From the NCBI RefSeq assembly GCF_009711525.1, contig NZ_SMLV01000435.1, positions 1-59,172 on the forward strand: DNA of 59,172 nucleotides, in the 5' to 3' direction. The position numbers and the translations under genes are program-made. Position 1 is the first letter of the stretch. Each line of letters begins with the position of its first letter. Positions 44,044-52,899 of the stretch are shown here, in pieces. Below the pieces are notes generated by a model. That model saw nothing but the letters and a program-made list of their open reading frames with translations. It was not told the DNA's origin and made no database searches. Source of the stretch: Fulvivirga lutimaris. Its GTDB lineage: Bacteria; Bacteroidota; Bacteroidia; Cytophagales; Cyclobacteriaceae.

Positions 44044-44058
44044 TCCCTTAAAAAGGGA
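44044..44058 (-). promoter_or_regulatory. Hairpin at the 5' end of the rplM leader
   Basis: TCCCTT and AAGGGA form a 6-bp stem with a 3-base loop, located where the transcript from the -7 box at 44062 would begin. Ribosomal-protein operons often use such leaders for autogenous control; that role here is inference. Confidence 0.4.
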
Positions 44059-44061
44059 CTG

Positions 44062-44093
44062 CAAAGATATATTGATATATTCTTAATTCCAAC
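44062..44093 (-). promoter_or_regulatory. Promoter of the rplM operon
   Basis: On the minus strand the -7 box TATCTTTG (44069-44062) lies 19 bases after GTTGG containing the -33 TTG (44093-44089). Both sequence and spacing match the Bacteroidota primary-sigma consensus well. Confidence 0.7.
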
Positions 44094-44109
44094 ATACACC
44101 AGCAAATAT

Positions 44110-44823
44110 TTACTTATTCTTCTCTAGTTGATGCACCAATACCTTAAAATCTTTTGGGTAGGCCGCATTAACCACTTCTCTTTTTCCTTTTAATGTGTCA
44201 AAAGATAATAAATAGGCATGTAAAGCCAGTCTTTTAATAAGAGGCTGCTCTTCTACTTCTTTCTTAAGATTAAACTTCTTTTTTACACTTGACAAGTAGA
44301 ATAGTTTACCACCATAGGTAGTATCGCCAGTAATAGATGCACTAGTATGTGCTAAATGTATTCTTATCTGGTGCATTCTTCCCGTTAAAGGTTTGCATTC
44401 CACCAGTGTGTGAAACTTATAGGCCTGTAGAGTATTCAAGGTAGTAGTCGCCTCCTTACCTGCCCTATCAATCTTCACCGTCCCGTTTGACAATTTCAGA
44501 ATCTTATCCTGCTTTACCTCATCATTAAAGTCATGAATACCATCTGCCACCGCATGATACACCTTTTCTACCTTGCGAGCTTCAAACTGCATAGACATAT
44601 GACGGTATGCCTCTGGATTCTTAGCGATAATCAGTGCTCCGGAAGTTTCCTTGTCTAATCTATGACAAACCTGAGCAGCAGGATTCTCTTCCCTTGCAAG
44701 ACTTAGTATGTTTATAGATAGCGCCCTATCTTCTAACGTGGAAATAAATGGCGGCTTATTGATTACCCAATAGTCCTCATCTTCCCATATCACTAAATCT
44801 CTAAACTTGATTTTTTGAGCCAT
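44110..44823 (-). CDS. RluA-family rRNA/tRNA pseudouridine synthase
   Basis: A 237-residue single-domain pseudouridine synthase without the N-terminal S4 domain. The catalytic Asp is in VCHRLDKETSGALIIAKN near 57, preceded by DEDYWVINKPPFISTLED; other family motifs are VEKVYHAVADG near 88 and PLTGRMHQIRIHLAHTSASI near 143. The target RNA cannot be told from the sequence. A TACCTTTG box ends four bases before its ATG, so its mRNA may be nearly leaderless. Confidence 0.93.
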   Translation of the reverse strand: MAQKIKFRDLVIWEDEDYWVINKPPFISTLEDRALSINILSLAREENPAAQVCHRLDKETSGALIIAKNPEAYRHMSMQFEARKVEKVYHAVADGIHDFNDEVKQDKILKLSNGTVKIDRAGKEATTTLNTLQAYKFHTLVECKPLTGRMHQIRIHLAHTSASITGDTTYGGKLFYLSSVKKKFNLKKEVEEQPLIKRLALHAYLLSFDTLKGKREVVNAAYPKDFKVLVHQLEKNK

Positions 44824-44827
44824 TAGG

Positions 44828-44835
44828 CAAAGGTA
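44828..44835 (-). promoter_or_regulatory. -7 box immediately upstream of the RluA-type gene
   Basis: TACCTTTG on the minus strand matches TAnnTTTG and lies four bases before the ATG. As at mnmA, this implies little or no 5' leader. No TTG is found at the normal -33 distance. Confidence 0.4.
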
Positions 44836-44858
44836 AATAATTGTCGCTTTTGAAAGGA

Positions 44859-45914
44859 CTAATTTGCAAAGAGAGGTTCTTCTTTTCCTTTAGTCAATTT
44901 AAAACTAAACTCAGAGCCTTTACCAAATGTGCTTTTCACTTCAATTTTCGATTTATGCTCTTCCAGAATATGTTTAACAATGGCCAAACCCAAACCGGTG
45001 CCTCCTTTTTCTCTTGATCTACTCTTATCTACTCTATAAAATCTCTCGAAGATCCTTTTCACATCATCAGAAGGAATGCCCTCACCCGTATCTTTAACAT
45101 AAGTGGTGACATCATTCTTTGTAATTCTAAAACCAACCTCAACATCACCAGCTTCATTGGTATATTTAATGGCATTACTAATCAGGTTGTTCATCACCTG
45201 ATTGATTCGCTGCCAGTCACCATAAACAGTAACCAAATCGGGAGTATCAGGTGCAAAGGAAATCTTGATCTCTTTCTTTTCCGCTTTATTTTCAAACTGA
45301 TCAATGATATCAGTAACAAGACCTTTGATATCAAAATATTCAAAGTGCATTTTAATCTCGCCTGTCTCAATATGAGATAATGTTAACAGGTCTTGCACCA
45401 ACATATCTAAACCGTCAAGACTCTTGGCCGCTCTTTTAAGGAAACGGGTTCTTACCGTCTTATCCTTTACCGCCCCATCTAATAAAGTATGAACAAATCC
45501 CTGTGCTGCAAAAATTGGTGTTTTAAGCTCATGACTAACATCAGCAATAAACTCTCTTCTAAATGCTTCAATCTTTTTAAGCTCATCTATCTCCTTCTGC
45601 TTGAGAGCAGCATAGCTAAAGATTTCATCATTGATCTTTTTAAGCGGATTTAGTGGGTTGGACTTGAATGTATCAATAGTCTTCAGTTCCTTTTTACGAA
45701 GCTTATCAAACAAGTTATAGATCTTATCAATCTCTCTAAAAATCAGAAACTCAAGAATTATAAATCCTAAAAGGTAGCTAACAGAAAAACTGATGAGTCC
45801 GGTTACAACCAATGCAGTCGCACCCACTTCATTAAATAAAGAAAGAAATGCAGAAGTAACGGCTGCTATACAGGTAGCCAAAAGCAAGGCAATAACCCTG
45901 GAACTGTAAACCAT
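44859..45914 (-). CDS. PhoR-like sensor histidine kinase
   Basis: A 351-residue membrane kinase. Two N-terminal helices (VIALLLATCIAAVTSAFLSL and VVTGLISFSVSYLLGFIILE) are joined by a very short outside loop, so sensing is probably within or through the membrane. The H-box is DVSHELKTPIFAAQGFVHTL near 123, the N-box NLISNAIKYTNEAG near 240, then VKDTGEGIPSDDVKRIFERF and GTGLGLAIVKHIL. It follows the response-regulator gene by three bases and forms a pair with it. The lack of a PAS domain is usual for Bacteroidota PhoR-type kinases. A phosphate link is inference. Confidence 0.92.
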   Translation of the reverse strand: MVYSSRVIALLLATCIAAVTSAFLSLFNEVGATALVVTGLISFSVSYLLGFIILEFLIFREIDKIYNLFDKLRKKELKTIDTFKSNPLNPLKKINDEIFSYAALKQKEIDELKKIEAFRREFIADVSHELKTPIFAAQGFVHTLLDGAVKDKTVRTRFLKRAAKSLDGLDMLVQDLLTLSHIETGEIKMHFEYFDIKGLVTDIIDQFENKAEKKEIKISFAPDTPDLVTVYGDWQRINQVMNNLISNAIKYTNEAGDVEVGFRITKNDVTTYVKDTGEGIPSDDVKRIFERFYRVDKSRSREKGGTGLGLAIVKHILEEHKSKIEVKSTFGKGSEFSFKLTKGKEEPLFAN

Positions 45915-45917
45915 GTT

Positions 45918-46607
45918 CTAATTTAAGCTAAACTTATAACCTACACCTTTAACTGTGGTTATAAATTCTTCTCCTATTTTCTCGCGTACTTTTCTAATAT
46001 GTACATCTACTGTTCTGGCAAGAACATAAACATCGGACCCCCAAATGTTTTGAAGTAGCTCATCACGGCCAAATACTTTATTTGGGTTCTGAGCAAGGAA
46101 ATAAAGTAACTCAAATTCCTTTTTAGGCAGTGTAATCTCTTTCCCTTTAAGGTTGATGGTATAGCTGCTTCTATCAATTAAAAGCTCGCCAATAGAAATT
46201 TGATCAGTTACAGATTTCTTTTGCACATCCCTTCTAAAATAAGCACTTATCCTGCTCATTAAAGCCCGGGGCTTTATGGGCTTAGTTATATAGTCGTCAG
46301 CACCAACATCAAATGCGGCTACTTCTGAATACTCTTCAGAACGTGCCGTTAAGAATATAATGAATGCATTAGCCATTTCAGGTATTTCGCGCAGCTGGCG
46401 GCAGGTTTCCACACCGTCCTGCTTAGGCATCATGATGTCCAATAAAACAACATCAGGAAGAAACTTTTTGGCAATTTCAACGCCTTTTACTCCGTCTGGA
46501 GCTGTCTTAACAGTATAACCCTGTTTTTCAAGGTTATATTTCAGCAATTCTAATATTGCCTCCTCATCGTCAACAACAAGCACCTTGTGTTCTTGCTTGT
46601 TTCCCAT
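45918..46607 (-). CDS. PhoB-like OmpR-family response regulator
   Basis: A 229-residue regulator: receiver domain with the acidic pair DDEEAI near 13, phosphoacceptor Asp in VVLLDIMMPKQDGVETC near 56 and Lys in YITKPIKPRALM near 108. A winged-helix DNA-binding domain follows (ITLPKKEFELLYFLAQNPNK, then VFGRDELLQNIWGSDVYV and ARTVDVHIRKVREKIGEE). It is the first gene of the two-component pair and likely receives phosphate from the following kinase. The regulated genes are not known. Confidence 0.94.
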   Translation of the reverse strand: MGNKQEHKVLVVDDEEAILELLKYNLEKQGYTVKTAPDGVKGVEIAKKFLPDVVLLDIMMPKQDGVETCRQLREIPEMANAFIIFLTARSEEYSEVAAFDVGADDYITKPIKPRALMSRISAYFRRDVQKKSVTDQISIGELLIDRSSYTINLKGKEITLPKKEFELLYFLAQNPNKVFGRDELLQNIWGSDVYVLARTVDVHIRKVREKIGEEFITTVKGVGYKFSLN

Positions 46608-46701
46608 AGCTCAAATATTTAGTGAGGTGTACTCAGTCAAATCGGATTTAAAAGTATGCAGAAAAAGCATTATTAAAAAAACAGAAGCTATTTCTTAACA
46701 A

Positions 46702-47535
46702 TTACTTAATCTTTCCTTGACTATAGTTTTGGACGTCAATTTCGACTGAGCCGACAAACATTTGGGCCTTCACCTTTAATGGTACCTTATTTCTATCATC
46801 TGATATCCAAACTCTAATGGAGTTCTCTCCATCAAACAGGCTGTTTTCTGGCATGATCGGAGAAATTACAATTGAGCGAATTACACCCAGTTTAGTTTTA
46901 ACCTCTTCGCGCCCTAAAAACTTTATTTTAAAGTCGTAAACCTCATCATCAAAAAAGGCCTTCATTTTTATAATCTCATTTTCCTTAAGCGTTTTGAAAT
47001 CTACAGTTCTCAGATAGTAGTATCCGCTCACCATGTCCTGAGCGTACTTAGGTATATCAAACTTCTCAATGGGCTTCCATTCCTTTTTCTTAAAATGATA
47101 AGTATGAACTCTTACTTGTTCATTATCATGATCAAAATCTACAATCTCGTGCTTACGGTACTTTCCTTCTTCAATTTTTCGATATGCCTTTTGCGGAATG
47201 ATAGAAGCGGTATCTAAATAGGTACCCCAATTGTCTCTTATTCTGAGAAATAGGTCAAACATACCTATTGACTTTCCATGCACATCGATCTTGTAGCACT
47301 TACGGCCATTGATATCATGCAGATCATCATGGATAACCATCTGAGCTTCTGCGGCATTTACAAAGCCATAGTGCACTTTGTAATCAATCACCTCACCTCT
47401 AAAAAAACTCGTATTAGGTATTACTCTGTAATCCCCAACTTTAGACGCAACATCCTCCTCACGAGCCATAGATATAAGAATAACTAGAGCTCCTAATTTC
47501 AAAAACCAATTGCTTATTGATTTGAAGGTTTTCAT
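46702..47535 (-). CDS. DUF3108 exported protein
   Basis: A 277-residue protein with a signal peptide (WFLKLGALVILISMA). The mature part is the DUF3108 domain: NTSFFRGEVIDYKVHYGFVN near 41, FDLFLRIRDNWGTYLDTASI, IVDFDHDNEQVRVHTYHFKK and the late VWISDDRNKVPLKVKAQMFV. DUF3108 proteins are envelope proteins with a beta-barrel-like fold and no firm function. The ATG overlaps the stop of the aminopeptidase gene (ATGA), so the two are coupled; the OM-like gene is upstream in the same unit. Confidence 0.85.
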   Translation of the reverse strand: MKTFKSISNWFLKLGALVILISMAREEDVASKVGDYRVIPNTSFFRGEVIDYKVHYGFVNAAEAQMVIHDDLHDINGRKCYKIDVHGKSIGMFDLFLRIRDNWGTYLDTASIIPQKAYRKIEEGKYRKHEIVDFDHDNEQVRVHTYHFKKKEWKPIEKFDIPKYAQDMVSGYYYLRTVDFKTLKENEIIKMKAFFDDEVYDFKIKFLGREEVKTKLGVIRSIVISPIMPENSLFDGENSIRVWISDDRNKVPLKVKAQMFVGSVEIDVQNYSQGKIK

Positions 47536-48554
47536 AGGTATGGATGCTTATTTTTTAAATATTCGATAAAATTAACGAGTTCCTGATCAAATTCCTTATT
47601 GAAAAGGCTATCTAATTTACCTTGTTTCGACTGATACCTTTTAAAAGACATGAAATAAGTGTTATTGGGGACAAACCCTTTGAAGTTACTCAGCCGATTA
47701 TCATTATACAGTTTAAGTGTATCCAAGTTATTGATGATAGATTTAATGGCTTCCTCCTTTTTGCTCAATTTCTGTTCATCAGGAACTCCATCAAAACTCA
47801 AATACAAGCTATTAAGAATATCATAACCCGTTAACATATGCTTGATGAACTTTTTATTATCATTTTCCTCGTTGATATAACTTTTCATTTCATCAGAATC
47901 CGTACCATACTTTTCACTCATATATATAAGTGTTCCTTTATCAGCAATGAAGGATGCAAGATTTTCATTAAACTCAACGCTGTCTTTCACAAAAATTGTT
48001 GAATGAACAAGTTCATGAATTATCAGATTAGCCAGATCACCATTACTGCGATTCAGCATTTCGCTAAGAATAGGATCGTTAAACCATCCAAGCGTTGACC
48101 AGCCCCCAACAGTACGCATGCCAGCATCAAGCCCTTTACTCTTTATTACTTCAAGTTCCTGATCAGCCAAATGCTTTTTGAAAAACCCCTTGTAAGGAAC
48201 TGAGCCCAGAACAGGAAATGTCCATTGATACGGTTGAAAACTAAAAGGCTCACAACCGGTAACCACCCATAAGACAGGCTTACCCTGCTGATCATACATC
48301 TCTGTATAATTATCTGTCTCTGCCAGGTGCAATCGCTCGTGAGCAAAAGCTTTAACGTCATCAACAAGCCTGAGCTTGTCTTTCACCTCTTGCGATACCG
48401 TAGAATCGTTTAAATACTGCTCAACTGGCCTTGCATTATAGATTATGTGTATTTGACCCGATGCCTGACGAATACCATACCTGATCAAGTCGAAATTAAA
48501 GATGACCAGAATGGCAATAATGATTAATACAATTAAGCCGATTCGCTTTTTCAT
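47532..48554 (-). CDS. Membrane-anchored aminopeptidase-like metalloprotein (DUF2265/PF10023)
   Basis: A 340-residue protein with an N-terminal membrane anchor (IGLIVLIIIAILVIFNFDLI) and a zinc-peptidase-like active site: IIHELVHSTIFVKDSVEFNE near 179-198, where HELVH gives two His and a Glu, and FNENLASFIAD offers a third glutamate. VVTGCEPFSFQPYQW and TVGGWSTLGWFNDPILSEML are family stretches. The family is annotated as a predicted aminopeptidase, but activity is little studied. It overlaps the DUF3108 gene by four bases and follows the OM-like gene by five, so this is an envelope operon of three. Confidence 0.8.
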   Translation of the reverse strand: MKKRIGLIVLIIIAILVIFNFDLIRYGIRQASGQIHIIYNARPVEQYLNDSTVSQEVKDKLRLVDDVKAFAHERLHLAETDNYTEMYDQQGKPVLWVVTGCEPFSFQPYQWTFPVLGSVPYKGFFKKHLADQELEVIKSKGLDAGMRTVGGWSTLGWFNDPILSEMLNRSNGDLANLIIHELVHSTIFVKDSVEFNENLASFIADKGTLIYMSEKYGTDSDEMKSYINEENDNKKFIKHMLTGYDILNSLYLSFDGVPDEQKLSKKEEAIKSIINNLDTLKLYNDNRLSNFKGFVPNNTYFMSFKRYQSKQGKLDSLFNKEFDQELVNFIEYLKNKHPYL

Positions 48555-48559
48555 ATTAA

Positions 48560-49687
48560 CTATTTACGGGCGTTCTTAAGTAGTTTAAAGTCGGTGTTAT
48601 AATTTAAGTATAACGCATGCGAGAATTCGAAGCGATTATTCAATAAATCAAAGTAGGGCTCAAATCTGCCAGAAAGTACCAGTCCATCTGCCAGCTTCAG
48701 ATTGTGCATCAATCTTAAAATCAACAGCTCCCTTTGCTCCTCTATATGGAAAGGGTTTTTAAAGGTGCTTGACTCTGACGGATAAAGCTTCCCACCCTGA
48801 ATGGTCAAGAATTCATTACCCTTCCAGTAACTGGCCATTATATCCAAATGCATTTTTGTGAAAATTGTAGCATTCAACATTACTCCACTCCCATCTTTAA
48901 ACGGCCTCAACTGATCTGTAGAAAAATCTTTGTAGCCTGTATAGTAACCATCGACTCTGGCTCCTGTAACAAACCCATCACGTCCATTATGAAAGTCAAG
49001 CATTAAACCCAAAGCACTATTAACATAAGTCTGCAGTGGCATCGGGCTACTATCAATTTGCCCCCCGACATGCGTCACAACCATCTGTACTGGTATGGAT
49101 ATCTTAAAGTCCTTATCCATCAATATATAATTCATCGAAAGCCCCCCTGTTACCTCCTCCTGATCGTCTTCTCCAACATACAGCATATTCTGCCAGTCGA
49201 TCCAGGTATCAAGAAATATCCAGTTGTTGTTGACAGTAAACTGCAACCCATTTTCAAGCCGATTGACCATAACTCTTTCAAAGTCATATAAAGGTTCTAT
49301 CAATCTGTGTGAAAGGCTCCCTTCTAACGTGCCAATTACCAATTTGGAATCACCAAAAGTATGGGAGAAGGTGAAAGTTGGTTGTATTTCTGAATAGTCA
49401 TCATTACCAAAGTCCTTTTGGAGATATACCCCAATATCAAACCTTGTATTCCTGGTAGGCTGATAGTAAAGTGATGGATTTATTTGATAGCCAAATAGTG
49501 TATAACCATCTGCTATCTTGCTGAAATATTCATTGTTTTTATTGAAAGCTAACGTGCGCAGCGTCAGGCCAAGTGTATTGGAATCACTTTCTACCACTGC
49601 ATTACGCTGCTCAAACATGGTGTTATTTAGCTGAGCCTGAAGACTGCCAGTGCCAATAAGTATCAAAAAAAGGAGTCTGAAACGCAT
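48560..49687 (-). CDS. Exported beta-rich protein, probably outer membrane
   Basis: From the ATG at 49687 (a TTG at 49738 would extend it) the product has 375 residues. A signal peptide (FRLLFLILIGTGSLQAQ) is followed by many alternating amphipathic strands ending in aromatic residues (YQINPSLYYQPTRNTRFDIG, IQPTFTFSHTFGDSKLVIGT, and the last one LYLNYNTDFKLL). This pattern fits an outer-membrane beta-barrel of perhaps 16 strands. No TonB plug or catalytic motif is present. It heads an operon with an aminopeptidase-like and a DUF3108 gene. The exact function is not recognised. Confidence 0.6.
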   Translation of the reverse strand: MRFRLLFLILIGTGSLQAQLNNTMFEQRNAVVESDSNTLGLTLRTLAFNKNNEYFSKIADGYTLFGYQINPSLYYQPTRNTRFDIGVYLQKDFGNDDYSEIQPTFTFSHTFGDSKLVIGTLEGSLSHRLIEPLYDFERVMVNRLENGLQFTVNNNWIFLDTWIDWQNMLYVGEDDQEEVTGGLSMNYILMDKDFKISIPVQMVVTHVGGQIDSSPMPLQTYVNSALGLMLDFHNGRDGFVTGARVDGYYTGYKDFSTDQLRPFKDGSGVMLNATIFTKMHLDIMASYWKGNEFLTIQGGKLYPSESSTFKNPFHIEEQRELLILRLMHNLKLADGLVLSGRFEPYFDLLNNRFEFSHALYLNYNTDFKLLKNARK

Positions 49688-49829
49688 TGTTTTTAATTTG
49701 TCGCAATATATAAAGAGCCGGGCACTTCTTCTTGCCAATTGAGATAAGATTTTTTACTAGCTGCTGGCGTTATTATGGCCATATCTTATTAACTTCACCG
49801 CTCATAATTCACAATAATTCAAGAGAACA

Positions 49830-50858
49830 ATGAGCGAGAAAGAACAGAAATTAAAAGCCCTTCAACTAACCATCGACAAACTAGAAAAAACATACGGTAA
49901 AGGTGCCGTTATGAAGTTGAGTGATGAAAAGGTTCTTGATGTTCCTGCCATTTCAACTGGTTCATTAGGTCTTGATATTGCCTTAGGCATAGGTGGAATA
50001 CCAAGAGGAAGAGTTGTTGAAATCTATGGTCCTGAATCTTCAGGTAAGACTACTCTTTCAATGCATTGTATTGCAGAAGCTCAAAAAGCAGGTGGATTAG
50101 CAGCGTTTATTGATGCTGAACATGCCTTTGATAAGAGTTATGCTGAGAAGTTGGGTATTGACACAGAGAACTTACTGATCTCTCAGCCAGACAGTGGAGA
50201 GCAGGCACTTGAGATAGCAGAGCATTTAATTCGCTCTGGCGCCATTGACATTATTGTTATTGACTCTGTTGCTGCATTGGTACCTAAAGGTGAATTAGAA
50301 GGTGAGATGGGTGATAGCAAAATGGGCCTACAGGCTCGTTTGATGTCACAGGCATTAAGAAAATTAACTGGTACTATCAATAAAACCGGCTGCTCTTGTA
50401 TTTTCATCAATCAGCTTCGTGAGAAGATCGGTGTGATGTTTGGCAACCCAGAAACAACTACTGGTGGTAATGCACTTAAATTCTACGCTTCTGTACGTTT
50501 AGATATTAGAAGAATAGGTCAGATTAAAGAAGGCGCTGGAGATATGATAGGTAATAGAACCAGAGTTAAGGTAGTTAAGAACAAGGTTGCACCTCCTTTC
50601 AAGGTTGTGGAGTTTGATATAATGTTCGGAAAAGGAATTTCTAAAGCAGGAGAGATCATTGACCTTGCTGTTGAGCTTGACATTATAAACAAGGCAGGAT
50701 CGTGGTTCTCTTATGGAGGCAACAAACTTGGTCAGGGTAGAGATACAGTAAAAGGGCTTATTGAGGACAACCCCGAACTAATGGAAGAACTGGAGAAAAA
50801 AATTAAGGAAAAGATAACTGGCGATGTGCTAGACAAACCAATCGCTGCTAAAGAATAG
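49830..50858 (+). CDS. recA: Recombinase RecA
   Basis: The central homologous-recombination and SOS protein. The 342-residue sequence has the Walker A motif [20 protein letters not shown] at residues 65-84, the catalytic Glu in [20 protein letters not shown] near 92, Walker [16 protein letters not shown] near 139, and loop L2 sequence [20 protein letters not shown] near 200. The C-terminal domain ends with [20 protein letters not shown] and is normal. It is a single gene with a strong terminator; I found no SOS box by eye, as usual for Bacteroidota. Confidence 0.99.
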   Translation: MSEKEQKLKALQLTIDKLEKTYGKGAVMKLSDEKVLDVPAISTGSLGLDIALGIGGIPRGRVVEIYGPESSGKTTLSMHCIAEAQKAGGLAAFIDAEHAFDKSYAEKLGIDTENLLISQPDSGEQALEIAEHLIRSGAIDIIVIDSVAALVPKGELEGEMGDSKMGLQARLMSQALRKLTGTINKTGCSCIFINQLREKIGVMFGNPETTTGGNALKFYASVRLDIRRIGQIKEGAGDMIGNRTRVKVVKNKVAPPFKVVEFDIMFGKGISKAGEIIDLAVELDIINKAGSWFSYGGNKLGQGRDTVKGLIEDNPELMEELEKKIKEKITGDVLDKPIAAKE

Positions 50859-50861
50859 CAT

Positions 50862-50896
50862 AAAAAAAGCCCTTTCAATATTGAAAGGGCTTTTTT
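50862..50896. terminator. Bidirectional terminator between recA and the lipoprotein gene
   Basis: AGCCCTTTCAAT and ATTGAAAGGGCT form a perfect 24-base palindrome (50868-50891), with A7 on the left and T6 on the right. It serves recA on the plus strand and the convergent lipoprotein gene on the minus strand. Confidence 0.9.
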
Positions 50897-50914
50897 GTAA
50901 TAACGATTTTTCTA

Positions 50915-51400
50915 TCATCCATTATTGAATGTCACGATAAAATCAGCTGTGATAGTTCCTGTAAATGTAGTGCCATCATCCATTAGCAAGTCCATCTCAA
51001 CTGTGTAATTGTCTCCGTTATTTTTTGTGACTGTTACAGTGCCTTCACTAAGGTTTGTGCCATCATAAGATGAGCCTACAAATACCGAATAGTTAGTTAA
51101 AAAATCATCGAGGTATAAGTTATCACCCTGTGGAAAACTATAGGTGCCACCAAGTTTTGAGGTGCCATCATACTCTACATCAATAGTCAATGTCTTGCTA
51201 TCTCCAGAAGTAGTAACACTGCTAAATGAAATGCCTGCATGCCCTTCACCATCTTGTGCTACCCCTGTTATTGAATTGAAATTAGTCTCAAAAGCATCAC
51301 CATTGATTAATATCTTATTTGGCGTACCGCCATCATCATCAGAGCCACAGCTCATGAGTCCTATTAAAAAGACAACCAATAAATATTGTAATTTTCTCAT
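50915..51400 (-). CDS. Hypothetical lipoprotein
   Basis: A 161-residue protein with a lipoprotein signal (LVVFLIGLMSCGSDDDGG; lipobox Cys at residue 18; the acidic DDD after it is common in Bacteroidota lipoproteins). The mature domain is beta-rich with repeated VTTSGDSKTLTIDVEYDGTS, SYDGTNLSEGTVTVTKNNGD and FTGTITADFIVTFNNG strands. No catalytic residues are visible. A TAGATTTG promoter box lies about 27 bases upstream. The function is not known; it may be a surface or periplasmic binding protein. Confidence 0.7.
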   Translation of the reverse strand: MRKLQYLLVVFLIGLMSCGSDDDGGTPNKILINGDAFETNFNSITGVAQDGEGHAGISFSSVTTSGDSKTLTIDVEYDGTSKLGGTYSFPQGDNLYLDDFLTNYSVFVGSSYDGTNLSEGTVTVTKNNGDNYTVEMDLLMDDGTTFTGTITADFIVTFNNG

Positions 51401-51426
51401 TCTTCAATTTTTAAATTAATAGAAGT

Positions 51427-51434
51427 CAAATCTA
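51427..51434 (-). promoter_or_regulatory. -7 box of the lipoprotein gene
   Basis: TAGATTTG matches TAnnTTTG. A TTTTG sits 16 bases upstream, slightly close for a -33 element. The transcript would start about 20 bases before the ATG. Confidence 0.4.
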
Positions 51435-51516
51435 TTTAAATTAGAATCTACAAAATGATCAACACCTTGCCATAAATAAGGCGTGTAAGGAAATCTGTAA
51501 TATTAAAGGAAGAAAG

Positions 51517-52779
51517 TTAGCTTCTGATCGCTATCACCGGATCGAGCCTTGCTGCTAGAGCTGCAGGTACAATTCCGGAAACTGTACCTATAATGGCTGA
51601 CACACCCAAGCCAAGAACGATATTCTTAAGCGTAAGCGTAACTTCCAAAGAACCCATAGGAATAAAGGTGATGAGCATTACAAGGAATAATCCTCCCAAA
51701 CCTCCAATCACACTTAAGAATACTGATTCGAATAAGAATTGGAAAAGAATGAAGTAATTCTGTGCGCCCAATGATTTCTGCACACCTATAATAGAGGTTC
51801 TTTCTTTTACAGAAACGAACATGATATTGGCTATACCAAACCCACCCACGAGGATAGAGAATCCTCCAATGATCCAACCAGCAATGCCAAACACATCAAA
51901 TACACCTGATAAAACATTGGCAATTGCCTCAGGTCGGTTAAGCGCAAAATTGTCATCCTCCTTTGGCTTTAGCCCTCTTCTCGTACGCAAAAATCCCGTC
52001 ACTTCACCTTCAAGCTCTATCAATCCAATATCCTGATCATGACCTTTAATGGCTATGGTAGAACCTCTTTCATTATAGCTACCCGTACCTGTAGTATACA
52101 TTGTTCGAAAGGCATCATATGGGACTATGCAATTGGTGTCCTTACTCTCAAAACCCAAAAAGCTTTCACCCTCCTTTTTCAGAGTCCCGATAATAAAAAA
52201 CTTCTTATTTCTAATCTTGATCTCTTTGCCAACAGGGTTTTGTCCATTAGGAAATAGTGCCTCAGCGATATCAGCTCCTATTATGGTCACGTTTCTTGCT
52301 CCAGCTACTTCACTTGGAGAAAAGTAGCGGCCATCAGCAATGTCCAATTCAACTATATCTTTATAGCCATAGCTTCCACCAATGAATTTCGTTTCATAGA
52401 AACTGTTGTTGCCTCGCTTGAGCACCACATTATTGGCATCGGCAAAGATTGAAATGGCTGATTTGTTCTTAAGGTTAGCCTCTAACACCTTAAACTCATT
52501 GTAACTTGGGTTTGGTCTTCTCCAGAAATCCCACCATTTGTACTCCCCGTTAGAGTCGGCAGTGAAGGGCCATTTATCAACATAAATCACCCCAGAACCA
52601 AGAAAATCAAAGCTTTGCTTTACATTCTTCTCGAGTGAATCAACGATAGTAAAAACAGCTATAATAGCAAAAATACCTACGGTAACACCAAGCAATGAAA
52701 GTACTGTTCTCAAGATATTCATCTTAAGCGCATTCCATGCGAACCTGAAACTTTCTAATATGAGTCTGAATACTAACAC
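51517..52779 (-). CDS. MacB/FtsX-family ABC transporter permease
   Basis: A 420-residue permease of the MacB type with one N-terminal helix (ILRTVLSLLGVTVGIFAIIA), a large periplasmic domain (about 45-280) and three C-terminal helices (GIAGWIIGGFSILVGGFGIANIMF; LFESVFLSVIGGLGGLFLVM; the last near GVSAIIGTVSGIVPAA). KERTSIIGVQKSLGAQNYFI and ALAARLDPVIAIRS are family motifs. Start is a GTG at 52779. No ATPase gene adjoins it, so the ATPase partner must lie elsewhere; such permeases in Bacteroidota often act in lipoprotein or small-molecule efflux. Confidence 0.88.
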   Translation of the reverse strand: MLVFRLILESFRFAWNALKMNILRTVLSLLGVTVGIFAIIAVFTIVDSLEKNVKQSFDFLGSGVIYVDKWPFTADSNGEYKWWDFWRRPNPSYNEFKVLEANLKNKSAISIFADANNVVLKRGNNSFYETKFIGGSYGYKDIVELDIADGRYFSPSEVAGARNVTIIGADIAEALFPNGQNPVGKEIKIRNKKFFIIGTLKKEGESFLGFESKDTNCIVPYDAFRTMYTTGTGSYNERGSTIAIKGHDQDIGLIELEGEVTGFLRTRRGLKPKEDDNFALNRPEAIANVLSGVFDVFGIAGWIIGGFSILVGGFGIANIMFVSVKERTSIIGVQKSLGAQNYFILFQFLFESVFLSVIGGLGGLFLVMLITFIPMGSLEVTLTLKNIVLGLGVSAIIGTVSGIVPAALAARLDPVIAIRS

Positions 52780-52839
52780 GTTGCTATCTGATGCTATAAA
52801 AGTATTTTACAATAGTATCCTAAAAGTCACGGATATCTT

Positions 52840-52847
52840 TATCTTTG
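52840..52847 (+). promoter_or_regulatory. -7 box of queA
   Basis: TATCTTTG matches TAnnTTTG and lies 52 bases upstream of the queA ATG. A near-copy (TATCTTTA) starts just before it. No clear -33 TTG was found. Confidence 0.45.
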
Positions 52848-52899
52848 CGTCCTAATTTTAAAAACTCTTTTAAAATTATTTAATACCGTAATATTAAAT

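Noticed and set aside
51517-52779. FtsX of an FtsEX division pair
   Set aside because: It has the MacB layout with a long periplasmic domain (one plus three helices) and no ftsE neighbour, so it is a general MacB-type permease.
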